Shown: piece after piece, positions 36,213 to 45,046 of the stretch
Position numbering within the stretch: the stretch's first letter is position 1
Layout: every line of letters begins with the position of its first letter
NCBI RefSeq assembly: GCF_011602085.1
Contig: NZ_JAAONY010000002.1
Coordinates: 1,178,001 to 1,242,000, forward strand
Direction of reading: 5' to 3'
Source of the DNA: Pseudoteredinibacter isoporae
GTDB lineage: Bacteria; Pseudomonadota; Gammaproteobacteria; Pseudomonadales; Cellvibrionaceae
Length of the DNA stretch: 64,000 nucleotides
Made by a program: the position numbers and the translations under genes
The notes under the pieces: generated by a model
The model's input: only the letters and a program-made list of their open reading frames with translations
What the model was told of the DNA's origin: nothing
The model's database searches: none

Positions 36213-37199
36213 TTACAGTTTTACCGGAACTCCTGTCTGATAGGATTGCAAGGCAGCATCTGCCAATACCAATGCCATTCGCCCATCATTGCCACCAACA
36301 CTGGGGGTAACACCGGCAACAATCGCATCGACAAACTCATCGAGTTCCCGTTGATAAGCATCCATATAACGCTCAAGGAAAAAATGAGGCGGATTGTCTT
36401 TACGCACTCCCGCCTCTGTAAATAATTCCACTGTGTTACTCGCCGCGTTTTCAGCCCGCATCATGCCAGCCGATCCGAATACTTCGATACGCTGATCATA
36501 ACCATAGGCAGCGCGGCGACTGTTACTGATCTGACACATACGCCCTGATGGCGTTTTTAAAATAACCATGGCTGTATCGACATCACCCGCCTGTTCAATC
36601 TCCGGGTTTACCAGACAACTGGCCGTCGCAAATACCTCACTGGGCTCTTCACCGAGCAACCAGCGAGCCATGTCCAAATCATGGATCATCATGTCTCGGA
36701 ACAAGCCACCGGAAACCTTGATGTAATCCACCGGCGGTGGCGAAGGATCACGACTGGTAATAGACACCATTTCCAGATTTCCAATTTTCTGTTCGGCAAC
36801 CGCTTGCTGCAAAGCCCGGAAATTAATGTCAAAACGGCGGTTAAACCCCAAAGACAAGGCAACACCCGTTTCTTCAACAACAGCCAGACACGCTTCGACT
36901 TGCTGAATATCCAGATCAATAGGCTTTTCACAAAAAATGGCCTTGCCAGCTTTCGCGGATGCCTCAATAAGCTGCGCATGGGTATCGGTCGAACTCGCAA
37001 TAATGACAGCATCCAAACTACTGTCGGCAAGCGCCTCCTCAATGGAAACCACTTGTGCCGAAAACTTGTCCGCCAGCTTTTGTGCGGCTTCAGGAAACAC
37101 ATCCGAGACATAGCGCAACTCAACATCATCACGACGAGCAACATTAGCACCGTGCAACGATCCGATGCGGCCTGCCCCAAATAAAGCAATGGAAATCAT
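36213..37199 (-). CDS. iolG: Gfo/Idh/MocA oxidoreductase, inositol 2-dehydrogenase type
   Basis: 328 aa. The Rossmann motif is GAGRIGSLHG; the FCEKP lysine and FRDMMIHDLDMA, containing the catalytic Asp-x-x-x-His, match IolG. TSRDPSPPPVDYIKVSGG is typical of inositol 2-dehydrogenases rather than of general Gfo/Idh enzymes. The expected reaction is NAD-dependent oxidation of myo-inositol (or chiro-/scyllo-inositol, or glucose-type sugars in some homologues) in the cytoplasm. AGAAGG precedes the ATG. It is a single-gene unit divergent from the RpiR regulator; no other iol genes are in the window. Confidence 0.85.
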   Translation of the reverse strand: MISIALFGAGRIGSLHGANVARRDDVELRYVSDVFPEAAQKLADKFSAQVVSIEEALADSSLDAVIIASSTDTHAQLIEASAKAGKAIFCEKPIDLDIQQVEACLAVVEETGVALSLGFNRRFDINFRALQQAVAEQKIGNLEMVSITSRDPSPPPVDYIKVSGGLFRDMMIHDLDMARWLLGEEPSEVFATASCLVNPEIEQAGDVDTAMVILKTPSGRMCQISNSRRAAYGYDQRIEVFGSAGMMRAENAASNTVELFTEAGVRKDNPPHFFLERYMDAYQRELDEFVDAIVAGVTPSVGGNDGRMALVLADAALQSYQTGVPVKL

Positions 37200-37392
37200 A
37201 GTAAAACCTTCTTAAGAACCACTGGCCCAGCCATACTGGGTTAAATACCCAATATATACCACTCTCAACATCAAGTGAATATATTTTCTATTTTCACATT
37301 AAAACAATAAAAATATTCCAATACTGCTTAATGAGCTGAACCAAACCGTCATAAGCCCTTTTAACTTCATAATATGAAAATGCCAAATTTCT

Positions 37393-37411
37393 ATATTTTA
37401 GAGTAAAATAT
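37393..37411. promoter_or_regulatory. 8-3-8 perfect inverted repeat upstream of the RpiR gene
   Basis: ATATTTTA-GAG-TAAAATAT in the 295-bp gap between the iolG-like gene and the RpiR regulator, 84 bp before the RpiR start. The size and symmetry fit an RpiR/MurR dimer operator. The rest of the gap is AT-rich and without genes. Confidence 0.5.
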
Positions 37412-37494
37412 CCAATTTTCAGGGTTCTGAGCGGAGCCGGGTTTCAAGCTTCCCTCAGTCGATCATATAAAAACAGCCAATGTATGGAGAGGCT

Positions 37495-38346
37495 ATGTTA
37501 GAGAGCGCACCGCAGGAATACGAAGAGCTGATTGAAGCTATATCCAACAATCACGCTAATTTGAGCAAGCGACTCAAGCAGATCGCCAGCTTTGCTCTCG
37601 AACACCCCACCACTATGGGTATTGAAACGATTGCCAATATTGCCCAAAGCGCTGAAGTGCAGCCCTCCGCCCTCATTCGCTTCGCTAAAAACTTTGGTTT
37701 TTCTGGCTTCAGCGATATGCAACGGATCTTTCAACGCTATGTCACCGAACAGTCGGAAAGCTATAAAGAGCGCGTTGCCCGGGAGCTGGCGGAAAACAAC
37801 CAGGATGAACCCGATTCACTGCAAGCGCTGTTTCAACAATTCTGCGATGCCAATGTCGTCTCGCTGGAACACTTGAAAAAAGGCATCGACGTTAAAGATA
37901 TCGAAAAAGCCGTGCGCATCCTGCAAAAAGCAGAGCAAATTTATATTGTTGGCCAGCGTCGTTCACTGCCTATTGCCAGCTATCTGACCTACACATTGAG
38001 CCGAGCCGACTGCCGAGTACATCTGATCGATGGCAGCGGCGGACTTCTGCGAGAACAGGCCAGAGCCATGAGCAAAAAGGACGCGCTCATTGCGATTACC
38101 TTCCACCCTTATTCCGCCGATACCAGCCAGGTAGTTGATATCGCTGTGGAGAAATCCATACCCTACGTAGCAATTTCCGACAGCAGCGTTAGCCCGATAG
38201 TCGATCAAGCCAGCGTCTCATTCAATGTTCATGAAGCCGAGGTTCACAATTTCCGCTCACTGTCCGCGACAATGCTGCTCGCCCAAACCCTGGCCACAGG
38301 CCTGGTGTTCGACGATAAAAAGCAGAACAAAAAGCGTCGCTCATAA
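37495..38346 (+). CDS. MurR/RpiR-family regulator with SIS domain
   Basis: About 283 aa. The N-terminal HTH_6 (MGIETIANIAQSAEVQPSALIRFAKNFGFSGFSDMQ) is followed by a SIS domain (YIVGQRRSLPIASYLTYTL, VAISDS). Such regulators sense phosphosugars or phospho-inositol intermediates; RpiR proteins commonly control iol genes. The ATG at 37495 follows GGAGAGG and is preferred over one at 37480. It is divergent from the iolG-like gene and a palindrome lies between them, so it likely regulates that gene and perhaps the GH97 operon. Confidence 0.9.
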   Translation: MLESAPQEYEELIEAISNNHANLSKRLKQIASFALEHPTTMGIETIANIAQSAEVQPSALIRFAKNFGFSGFSDMQRIFQRYVTEQSESYKERVARELAENNQDEPDSLQALFQQFCDANVVSLEHLKKGIDVKDIEKAVRILQKAEQIYIVGQRRSLPIASYLTYTLSRADCRVHLIDGSGGLLREQARAMSKKDALIAITFHPYSADTSQVVDIAVEKSIPYVAISDSSVSPIVDQASVSFNVHEAEVHNFRSLSATMLLAQTLATGLVFDDKKQNKKRRS

Positions 38347-38401
38347 ACGCGAAAAGCCGAGCAAGCCCCCAGCTATCCAACCGTTTAAACGAGCCCAAGA
38401 G

Positions 38402-38438
38402 AATACCATATTTGAAAATGAATTTTAAATATGGTATT
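38402..38438. terminator. Palindrome between convergent genes, probable bidirectional terminator
   Basis: Twelve-bp perfect arms (38402-38413 and 38427-38438, AATACCATATTT type) with further A/T pairing inside the loop. It lies between the RpiR stop (38346) and the cytochrome stop (38445). It is AT-rich, so termination strength is uncertain. Confidence 0.55.
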
Positions 38439-38444
38439 TTATAT

Positions 38445-40142
38445 TCACTGAGCTTCTTTCGGCCAATTGAGACGGATATCCCAGTTAATACGTCGCTTGG
38501 ACTCCTGCAAAGGCGTCTGGGTTTCAGGATCCACCTCAGCCAGCACATTTTTGACGGGCTTTAGTACGGCGTCACGCCCATAGATATAGCTCTGTTCTCG
38601 CACTACTTTCAGGTAGGCCTTGTTCAATGCCATAGCTCTTGTCGCACTAGGCGTAATGAGCTGGTATACATCCATACCTTTCAGTCGTTTTTTGTCCAAT
38701 TGGCCTTCTGATGTAAACCAGCTAGCCAGCATCTCCTGATTTTCGCGAAACTCATCACCGCCATTGACCCACTCAAGATACTGAGCAATTTCGCCATCTT
38801 GCTGTCCCAGTGCGGGCGCATCGGGCATACCTCGCAGATCAAGGTAGCGCCAACCTTTTACGCCATCCTGCTTACGGGCAAATGAAAAAGTCTGGTCAAT
38901 GGTAGCGCCGACTGTGCTATGACAACCCATGCAAAACAGATTTTCTTCATAGCTCTGCTGACGCAATTCCCCGGCGCTGTCCTCAATCCAGGCAATTAAG
39001 GACCAACCATAGTTATTGCTAAAGCCATTTGCCTTGGTATAAGGATAATACGGTAACTCTCCGCCATCTTTTTCGACAGACTCAGCGATGTAACGCGCCT
39101 TAAGTTGACCCGCACTAAGTTGACGGTGCTTTTTCATATAGCGCAGTTCTTTCATTCTCGGCGGCGTGACAATTTCCCCATCTCCGCTCAGGCCGATGTA
39201 ACGCACAGAATGCAAAAACTCAGTACCCAGGGGATACTGTAAAATGGCTGTTGCTTTATCAGCCGCATCACCAAAAAAGGAGCTTCGCCATGCAAGCTTA
39301 GTCACTACGCCCCTCAACTCCCCGTCACCATCGATATCCGCTCTTAACTGGGTTTCATCACTTGGAGGGATATCCAGGAATTGCTTTTGCTTAATCGACA
39401 TTTCCACAAGGGATAAATTCAGGAAATAGATATCGCGGTTAAATACACCATTGAGGTTTTGAAAATGAACAGGCAAGCGAATCAAGACATCATCCGTGTT
39501 GCCATTGGTGGGCCAAAAAGTGCTTGGCAGCGGTTTGTAGTTAAAAGCCACCCATGCACTGCCATCTTTTGCCAGGCCATCGCTATCAAACGCTTGCTCA
39601 GGGTAGGCAAAGTTTTTTAAATCCGGAATGTAGCCCTCAAAACCTTCCGCTTTCAGCCTGCCCGCCAAGCTGGAGTAATTATCCTGCGCAATGTAATCCA
39701 TAATGGCCTTATCGCTGATCGCTGCGATAAATGCCTGATTGTCCTCAAACAAGTTACGCCAGTGGTTCTTAACGCCGACATCAGAAAACTCATAGCTGCC
39801 CTGCAAACTGCCATCGTTCATAACATTGAAGCGAGCCGTCTGGCCCTTAAAAAATTCATGGCTTTGGTGGCAGGTGTAGCAAGGATTGAACTGACCCTGG
39901 GTATCGGTGTAACACTGAGGGGGAATGACCGCCTCAGGGTTCTGCAAACGATCAGCCCGCTGTACGACTTGTTGCTCAGCGGGAATTAGGGGCAAGCCCT
40001 TAGCATCCATTTGGTACAGAGGTTTTGAGGAGCCCGCCGTAACACTGCTTATCACCAATCCAAGCCCTGCTATTCCGAGCACTCCAAGCCCTAGCCTGGC
40101 GCCCCAAAACAAGGTTAAAGGAATCAATTTTCGAGCATTCAT
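38445..40142 (-). CDS. Exported diheme c-type cytochrome family protein
   Basis: 565 aa. The N-terminal hydrophobic segment (LGLGVLGIAGLGLVISSV) acts as signal or anchor. Two heme c motifs are present: CYTCH at 88-92 and CMGCH in the middle-to-late part (about residue 402). Other regions match no family I know; the length between hemes suggests a separate catalytic or binding domain. The ATG lies one base after the stop of the PhoX-like gene, so translation is coupled and the proteins probably act together in the periplasm. It may accept electrons from an oxidation linked to the PhoX-like partner; this is inference. Confidence 0.75.
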   Translation of the reverse strand: MNARKLIPLTLFWGARLGLGVLGIAGLGLVISSVTAGSSKPLYQMDAKGLPLIPAEQQVVQRADRLQNPEAVIPPQCYTDTQGQFNPCYTCHQSHEFFKGQTARFNVMNDGSLQGSYEFSDVGVKNHWRNLFEDNQAFIAAISDKAIMDYIAQDNYSSLAGRLKAEGFEGYIPDLKNFAYPEQAFDSDGLAKDGSAWVAFNYKPLPSTFWPTNGNTDDVLIRLPVHFQNLNGVFNRDIYFLNLSLVEMSIKQKQFLDIPPSDETQLRADIDGDGELRGVVTKLAWRSSFFGDAADKATAILQYPLGTEFLHSVRYIGLSGDGEIVTPPRMKELRYMKKHRQLSAGQLKARYIAESVEKDGGELPYYPYTKANGFSNNYGWSLIAWIEDSAGELRQQSYEENLFCMGCHSTVGATIDQTFSFARKQDGVKGWRYLDLRGMPDAPALGQQDGEIAQYLEWVNGGDEFRENQEMLASWFTSEGQLDKKRLKGMDVYQLITPSATRAMALNKAYLKVVREQSYIYGRDAVLKPVKNVLAEVDPETQTPLQESKRRINWDIRLNWPKEAQ

Positions 40143-40143
40143 A

Positions 40144-42072
40144 TTATTGATTCCCAGCCAGTTTTTTTGGGGTATAAACCCAAATCATGTTGTTGATATG
40201 AGAACGGGTATCTTCACCCACCAACAATCTGCCATCGCGCAACTCCAGGATATTGTCGGGCTGGGCGACGGAATCCAATGAGCATCGATTCATGCTTTTA
40301 CTGTCGTACGGCCCTCCAATAATTTCCGGCTCCATGCGATTTACATTGAACTGTAAATCCATGTCCATGCGGTAGACTACTCCGCAGACATTTTCGGTGA
40401 GCTGCATATCACCTTCTTCATCTGCAACGGTATCGCGCATATATGAGGCCGCTAAATACATGGAACTTGGTAGACCCTTTTCATGCGCCTGCACAAGACG
40501 CTCATAATTTGCGGTAAGCCCTTCCACCCCATCAAGCTCGACAGTGGCGCCAAGAGCAACCGCAACCGCGCGGGTTTCAACAAACGCTAAAGCCGGATTG
40601 TCGGCTTTACCCTCGCGACGGTATTGATCCGCATAGGCATCGATTTCAGTCTGGCGTATGTAACTGTTTGAGTCATCACCATAGGCTTTTAAACCGACAT
40701 TATCGTATTGCGCAATCAAGGCCTCAACCTGTTGATCGTTTGCCCTGCCAAGCTCCACCCAACTCACATCGAAACCAGTATAAGAGGTATGGGCCTTATC
40801 CCGACCATGATCCTGTTTCAATTTAATCGCATAAAGCGTTCCTGAACTTAAATCTTCAGCTTCATCAGCAACAAATTTGAAAAAGCCACTGGGGCGGTCA
40901 TCACTGGTAAGGTAAACCGTTTTTAGATCGGGCATGACCAGGGCCACTTCATGGGTATAGCGCCCCATCGCGTAACGCTTAACGGGTTTCGGTTTATCGG
41001 CCAAAGGCTGCTCAATTTCAATGGCATAACCATAGCGATAAGGATTGGGCCAAATATCAATCGCTTCTGCCAGACGCTCCGCGTAATCGGCAATAGCTTC
41101 TTCGCCACTGCCTGTTAATTCGACCTTATTGAGTTGCGGATTCAGGAATGCTACGCCACCATAGGCGCGGGCAAAGGTTTTACTGCGCGGGTCCGGATTA
41201 TTCCAATTAACAACATCATCATCGTTAAAGAACTCCTCATTCGCCAAAGGTGTTCCCCAGGGACTCAAACTTCCGGAACACAAATGCCAGGCACCCATCA
41301 AAGAGCGAGTATTAAAATCAACCAGGCTGACATCATTGTTGTGAACTTGCCAATGGCCTTCTTTTTTGTGGAGGGCCATTCGACTCATCGTGCTCGGACG
41401 CGACTCCCAGGCAGTATACAAATAACCACGACTACCCTCTTCATTACTGGGAACAAAAACATTCAGATCTGGCATGTCGGTGCTGAGCGCCTCACCAAAA
41501 TACTGGGAAACACTCGGTTGCGGATTATTAATCAGGCTCTTGGCGATGCTTTTTTCGTCCAGACCTTGCTGCTGATCAAAGCTCGGAATCACACCCAGAC
41601 CAAATGGAATTTTTCCTGAAAAGGTATCTCGCTCCTTAGCCAAAGTATTGTACTGCCCCAGTGCTAAGCGAACGCGGGATTTATCAAGGTCACTGACAGG
41701 TACTGATAAGGAAGTGAAATCAAAAGGAATTTGATTTGCAGTAACCCCCTCGATAACACCGATGCGCGCTAAGCCGATGCCATCCGGCAAGCTGTTATTG
41801 TCTGGATTGTCACTATGGTGCTCGTAGGGGTGCTGAACATTAAAAAATATATCGCCTTGCTGAGTTTCCACAAAGCCTGCCACCTCAGCTCCCATTGGCA
41901 GTGTCGCCAAGCGTCGAAGCTCGCCATGTTTTGCGCCATAGGTAATTTTCAGATTTTGCTGAGGCTCTGTGGATTTCTCAGAGCAAGCCAGCAGCAGACA
42001 AGTGCTGATTGCCAAAGTGAGCGTTGAAAGTGGCTTTTCAAAAAGGGCATTAACCGTAACTTCACCTAACAT
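40144..42072 (-). CDS. PhoX-like (DUF839) lipoprotein
   Basis: About 642 aa. The lipobox LLLA-C lies near residue 30 from the ATG at 42072 (GGAG 10 nt upstream; a GTG at 42105 is the alternative). The DUF839 signature is present as LCSGSLSPWGTPLANEE, keeping the metal-ligand Cys and Glu of PhoX phosphatases, and a C-terminal QPDNILELRDGRLLVGEDT matches the PhoX end. PhoX enzymes are Fe/Ca phosphomonoesterases, usually Tat-exported; a Sec lipoprotein form is less usual. It is co-translated with a diheme cytochrome and divergent from a PI-PLC-like gene. Confidence 0.85.
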   Translation of the reverse strand: MLGEVTVNALFEKPLSTLTLAISTCLLLACSEKSTEPQQNLKITYGAKHGELRRLATLPMGAEVAGFVETQQGDIFFNVQHPYEHHSDNPDNNSLPDGIGLARIGVIEGVTANQIPFDFTSLSVPVSDLDKSRVRLALGQYNTLAKERDTFSGKIPFGLGVIPSFDQQQGLDEKSIAKSLINNPQPSVSQYFGEALSTDMPDLNVFVPSNEEGSRGYLYTAWESRPSTMSRMALHKKEGHWQVHNNDVSLVDFNTRSLMGAWHLCSGSLSPWGTPLANEEFFNDDDVVNWNNPDPRSKTFARAYGGVAFLNPQLNKVELTGSGEEAIADYAERLAEAIDIWPNPYRYGYAIEIEQPLADKPKPVKRYAMGRYTHEVALVMPDLKTVYLTSDDRPSGFFKFVADEAEDLSSGTLYAIKLKQDHGRDKAHTSYTGFDVSWVELGRANDQQVEALIAQYDNVGLKAYGDDSNSYIRQTEIDAYADQYRREGKADNPALAFVETRAVAVALGATVELDGVEGLTANYERLVQAHEKGLPSSMYLAASYMRDTVADEEGDMQLTENVCGVVYRMDMDLQFNVNRMEPEIIGGPYDSKSMNRCSLDSVAQPDNILELRDGRLLVGEDTRSHINNMIWVYTPKKLAGNQ

Positions 42073-42173
42073 CAACCGTTTTCTCCAATAAAGATCAAGA
42101 CTCACTAATGACGGCAGATGCCTTCTGCAAACCGATCAACATCACAGCCGATATTCATCAAAATCCAGCATCC

Positions 42174-42199
42174 AATCAGTGCATCGAATCAGTGCATCG
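42174..42199. repeat. Two perfect 13-bp tandem repeats
   Basis: AATCAGTGCATCG occurs twice without a gap in the divergent promoter between the PhoX-like gene and the PI-PLC-like gene. It could be a slippage duplication or a pair of regulator sites. Confidence 0.75.
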
Positions 42200-42301
42200 A
42201 ACAGGCACTTATCATCACACAGCCATTTTACATATGCAACGTTTGGTTTATTTTATATAAAAGTGTAATATTTATTCCATGTGAAATTATCGGTATTAAA
42301 C

Positions 42302-43303
42302 ATGAATCACTTTTCAGCTCCACACGTATTAAAAGCGCTTCTAACAGCCTTGAGCGTCTCCACACTCATTGCCAGCCCGGCTCAAGGCGAAACTCTCAAT
42401 ACGCTGCCTTTTGATCAGGTTTATCACATGATGCCGCACAATTCCTATGAGTACCGGCTCGGTGAAAATTCCAGTCCTGGTCTGGGTTTACTCTTAGACA
42501 AAGGCTATCGCAGTCTGGAAATCGACCTCTTTAATCGCCCTGGCAGCAACAATGACTTTGTGAGTCATGAAGGACCCGGCAGTCGCAATAGCTGCAAAGC
42601 CAACTCTCAAAACGGCTCACTGAATGACTGCCTCCAAAACATTGCCCAGTGGCTAAGCGAAAATCCAATTCAGGAGCCCATCAGCTTATTCCTGGATTTA
42701 AAAGACATGCCCAGCTGGAATGTGGAAGAGTTTGTTTCGCTCGAAAAAAACCTGAAAGAACAACTGGCTGAAGCTGGATTAATTCAACCTCAGGACCTGC
42801 TTAACTGGACCCGGCAACACACCCAACAATCGTTTAATCTACGTCATAATATTGCCAATTCCGGTTGGCCCAATTCCCAGGACATGCTGAAACTCGGACA
42901 GATTATTGTTTTCTATACCGCGGGTAGCCCAGAGTTTTATCAGAGCATTATTGAATCGCAAACCTCAGAGCTTGCAGGTTTCCCCTGCCCTAATGTCAAA
43001 AGGGCTGCCGATTTCAGTGCGAAAGGCAAGTTCACAGGCATGAATACCGACAGTTCACATTGGGTGGTTTGTGGAAACGTTCAATGGGAAAACGATGCTC
43101 AAGCGAGGGCTTTTTTAAAAGCCGCGCGTGACAACCATCAAATTAATCACATCTGGGAAGTCGAAGCTGAACTGGATTTCGACCGCCTGACGGATCTGCA
43201 AAAAGCCCTTTCCTACGGTGCCCAATTTATTAACCGAAACGACTTTTCCCAGCCTGAAGATTTCAACGGTAAAGTGAAAAAACGTGGCAAACTGAATCGC
43301 TAG
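42302..43303 (+). CDS. Secreted PI-PLC-like phosphodiesterase (Ca-dependent type)
   Basis: About 333 aa with a signal peptide ending near SPAQG-E. The PLC-like TIM-barrel motifs are MMPHNSYEYR (first catalytic His), SLEIDLF (Glu and Asp metal ligands) and FVSHEGPG (second His). This matches the PF16670 group of bacterial Ca-dependent phosphatidylinositol phospholipase C homologues, expected to cut inositol phospholipids or glycerophosphodiesters outside the cell. The ATG at 42302 gives the proper signal peptide; a GTG at 42281 is possible. It is divergent from the PhoX-like/cytochrome pair. A second, diverged homologue lies at 55380-56540. Confidence 0.82.
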   Translation: MNHFSAPHVLKALLTALSVSTLIASPAQGETLNTLPFDQVYHMMPHNSYEYRLGENSSPGLGLLLDKGYRSLEIDLFNRPGSNNDFVSHEGPGSRNSCKANSQNGSLNDCLQNIAQWLSENPIQEPISLFLDLKDMPSWNVEEFVSLEKNLKEQLAEAGLIQPQDLLNWTRQHTQQSFNLRHNIANSGWPNSQDMLKLGQIIVFYTAGSPEFYQSIIESQTSELAGFPCPNVKRAADFSAKGKFTGMNTDSSHWVVCGNVQWENDAQARAFLKAARDNHQINHIWEVEAELDFDRLTDLQKALSYGAQFINRNDFSQPEDFNGKVKKRGKLNR

Positions 43304-43348
43304 ATGTCACTTTGGCCGATGCTTTCCCTGCGCTTTTCATTATGAACG

Positions 43349-44923
43349 CTAAATCACCCTTTTGCCCCTCGATCGGATTCTATCGAGGCTGGCCAAATGC
43401 GTCTCAAAATGCGGTAAGGCTTTGGCTTGAATCTTTTGCATCTCACTGAGCATATGAATGCTTCGCCCGCTATCCAGCTGTTGTAAATTGGCGGGCATTC
43501 GGCTGTGTTTCCAATTCATACCATACATAATAAAGTTATGACTGTTTTCCCAGAAGGTTGAGAGCGTATCGGAAAAATCGATGGACGATGGAATCTTTTC
43601 CCGCCACAACGCCAAGCGCTCCTGCAATTGGGAAGATGGTTTAACCTCATCTCGATAATGACGCCAAAAGGCACTGTCCGCTCGTTGGCTTAAGATATAA
43701 TGCAACTCAATAAAATTATGCGTCTCGTCATAGAGGCTGCCCATCATACTGTTATAGCGATCTGAGAGAACCTTTGAACACGGGTCTGCCCCTAACAGTT
43801 CCGCCAGAAAACGAACGCCACTATCAATAAAAACAATACCTGTGGATTCCAGAGGCTCAATAAACCCCCCGGACAGGCCGATGGAAACACAGTTTTTGTG
43901 CCAGAATTTCTCAGCCCGGCCAATGCGCATTTTTAGAAATCTTGGCTCAATGTTCGGGCACTGTTTTCCTGAGTACTGTTTGCCTAAATACTGAAATAGA
44001 ACCTCTTCAGCTCTAGCCTCATCACTGAATTCACTGGAATAGACGTATCCGCAACCTCGGCGACGATACAGATCAATATCCCATATCCAACCACTTTCCT
44101 GAGCAACAGCACTGGTGTAAGGCCTGGGATTATATTGCCCACTCCCCTCCTCCTGCGGCAGAGCCACTTGGGCCGCAACCGCTCGATCACAGAGAAGGCT
44201 GGAACGGTAATCAACATAGTCGGTATTCTTCAGGGCACGCATCAATACTTGAGCAAAGCCCGTGCAATCCACAAAAAAATCAGCGTCGTAACGTTCACCT
44301 TCACGGCTGATAATTGACTGAATTCGCCCATCATCTGCCAGCTCAATATGCTCAGCGTGGGCCACTATGTGCTTAACGCCACGAGCGGTACTTACCTGTC
44401 GAAGATAGCGCCCCATCAGTACGGCATCCAGATGATAAGAGTATGGCAACGGTGCCTCGTAATCCTTATTGCTCGATATTTTAGGTGAGTAAGCCGCCAT
44501 TGCCGCTTTGTATTGAACCCCTACAGCTTCCGAGATCGAATGTTGATTCATTTCACGCTGATGAAGATTAACCCAGTGATGCAGCATATTGACCCCATCA
44601 CCGATTTGTACTTTTTCGAAGGGGTGAAAATATTCATCGTCACCCCGATACCAATCTTTAAAATAGATACCGTGTTTTAAACTGGCATCGGTATTGAGCA
44701 TAAATTCCGATTCATCAACACCCACGGCTTGCAGATAGCCTCGAATACTGTCAAAAGTCGACTCACCAACTCCGATAATATCAACATCGTCAGACTCAAT
44801 TAAGGTGATATCCACCGCCCTCTGACCAGCTTGATTAAATTGCCGATCCAAATAACAAGCCGTCATCCAGCCTGCGGTACCACCACCCAGAATGGCAATT
44901 TTTTTGATTGACTCGCTGCTCAT
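43349..44923 (-). CDS. Flavin-dependent tryptophan-halogenase family protein
   Basis: 524 aa. The FAD motif is ILGGGTAGWMTA (GxGxxG), then GVGEST at 51-56; K83 in LKHGIYF corresponds to the halogenase catalytic lysine. The WxWxIP motif appears as GWIWDIDLYRRRGCGYVYS (Ile-Pro replaced), and GGFIEPLESTGI matches the FAD-binding end. Homologues next to sugar-type TonB receptors are common in Caulobacter/Cellvibrio relatives, and their substrates are mostly unknown. The gene follows the TBDT-1 terminator, so it has its own promoter or depends on readthrough. No tryptophan or indole biosynthetic genes lie near. Confidence 0.9.
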   Translation of the reverse strand: MSSESIKKIAILGGGTAGWMTACYLDRQFNQAGQRAVDITLIESDDVDIIGVGESTFDSIRGYLQAVGVDESEFMLNTDASLKHGIYFKDWYRGDDEYFHPFEKVQIGDGVNMLHHWVNLHQREMNQHSISEAVGVQYKAAMAAYSPKISSNKDYEAPLPYSYHLDAVLMGRYLRQVSTARGVKHIVAHAEHIELADDGRIQSIISREGERYDADFFVDCTGFAQVLMRALKNTDYVDYRSSLLCDRAVAAQVALPQEEGSGQYNPRPYTSAVAQESGWIWDIDLYRRRGCGYVYSSEFSDEARAEEVLFQYLGKQYSGKQCPNIEPRFLKMRIGRAEKFWHKNCVSIGLSGGFIEPLESTGIVFIDSGVRFLAELLGADPCSKVLSDRYNSMMGSLYDETHNFIELHYILSQRADSAFWRHYRDEVKPSSQLQERLALWREKIPSSIDFSDTLSTFWENSHNFIMYGMNWKHSRMPANLQQLDSGRSIHMLSEMQKIQAKALPHFETHLASLDRIRSRGKRVI

Positions 44924-44990
44924 AAGCCGTCCCGCAATTCAGTCACTGTCTCGCAACATAGAAAGTTGCCATGAATAAAGCTGTAAACGC

Positions 44991-45021
44991 AAAAGAGCCC
45001 TATTGGAAAACCAATAGGGCT
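44991..45021 (-). terminator. Rho-independent terminator of the TBDT-1 operon
   Basis: Perfect 11-bp stem (44996-45006 with 45011-45021), an AAAA/TTTT loop, and on the minus strand CTTTT after the stem. It lies 25 nt after the TBDT-1 stop. Confidence 0.88.
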
Positions 45022-45046
45022 AAGCGTCTTACAGGAGAGTCTTCAT

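Noticed and set aside
42174-42199. CRISPR or iteron array
   Set aside because: Only two adjacent 13-bp units without spacers and no cas or rep genes nearby.
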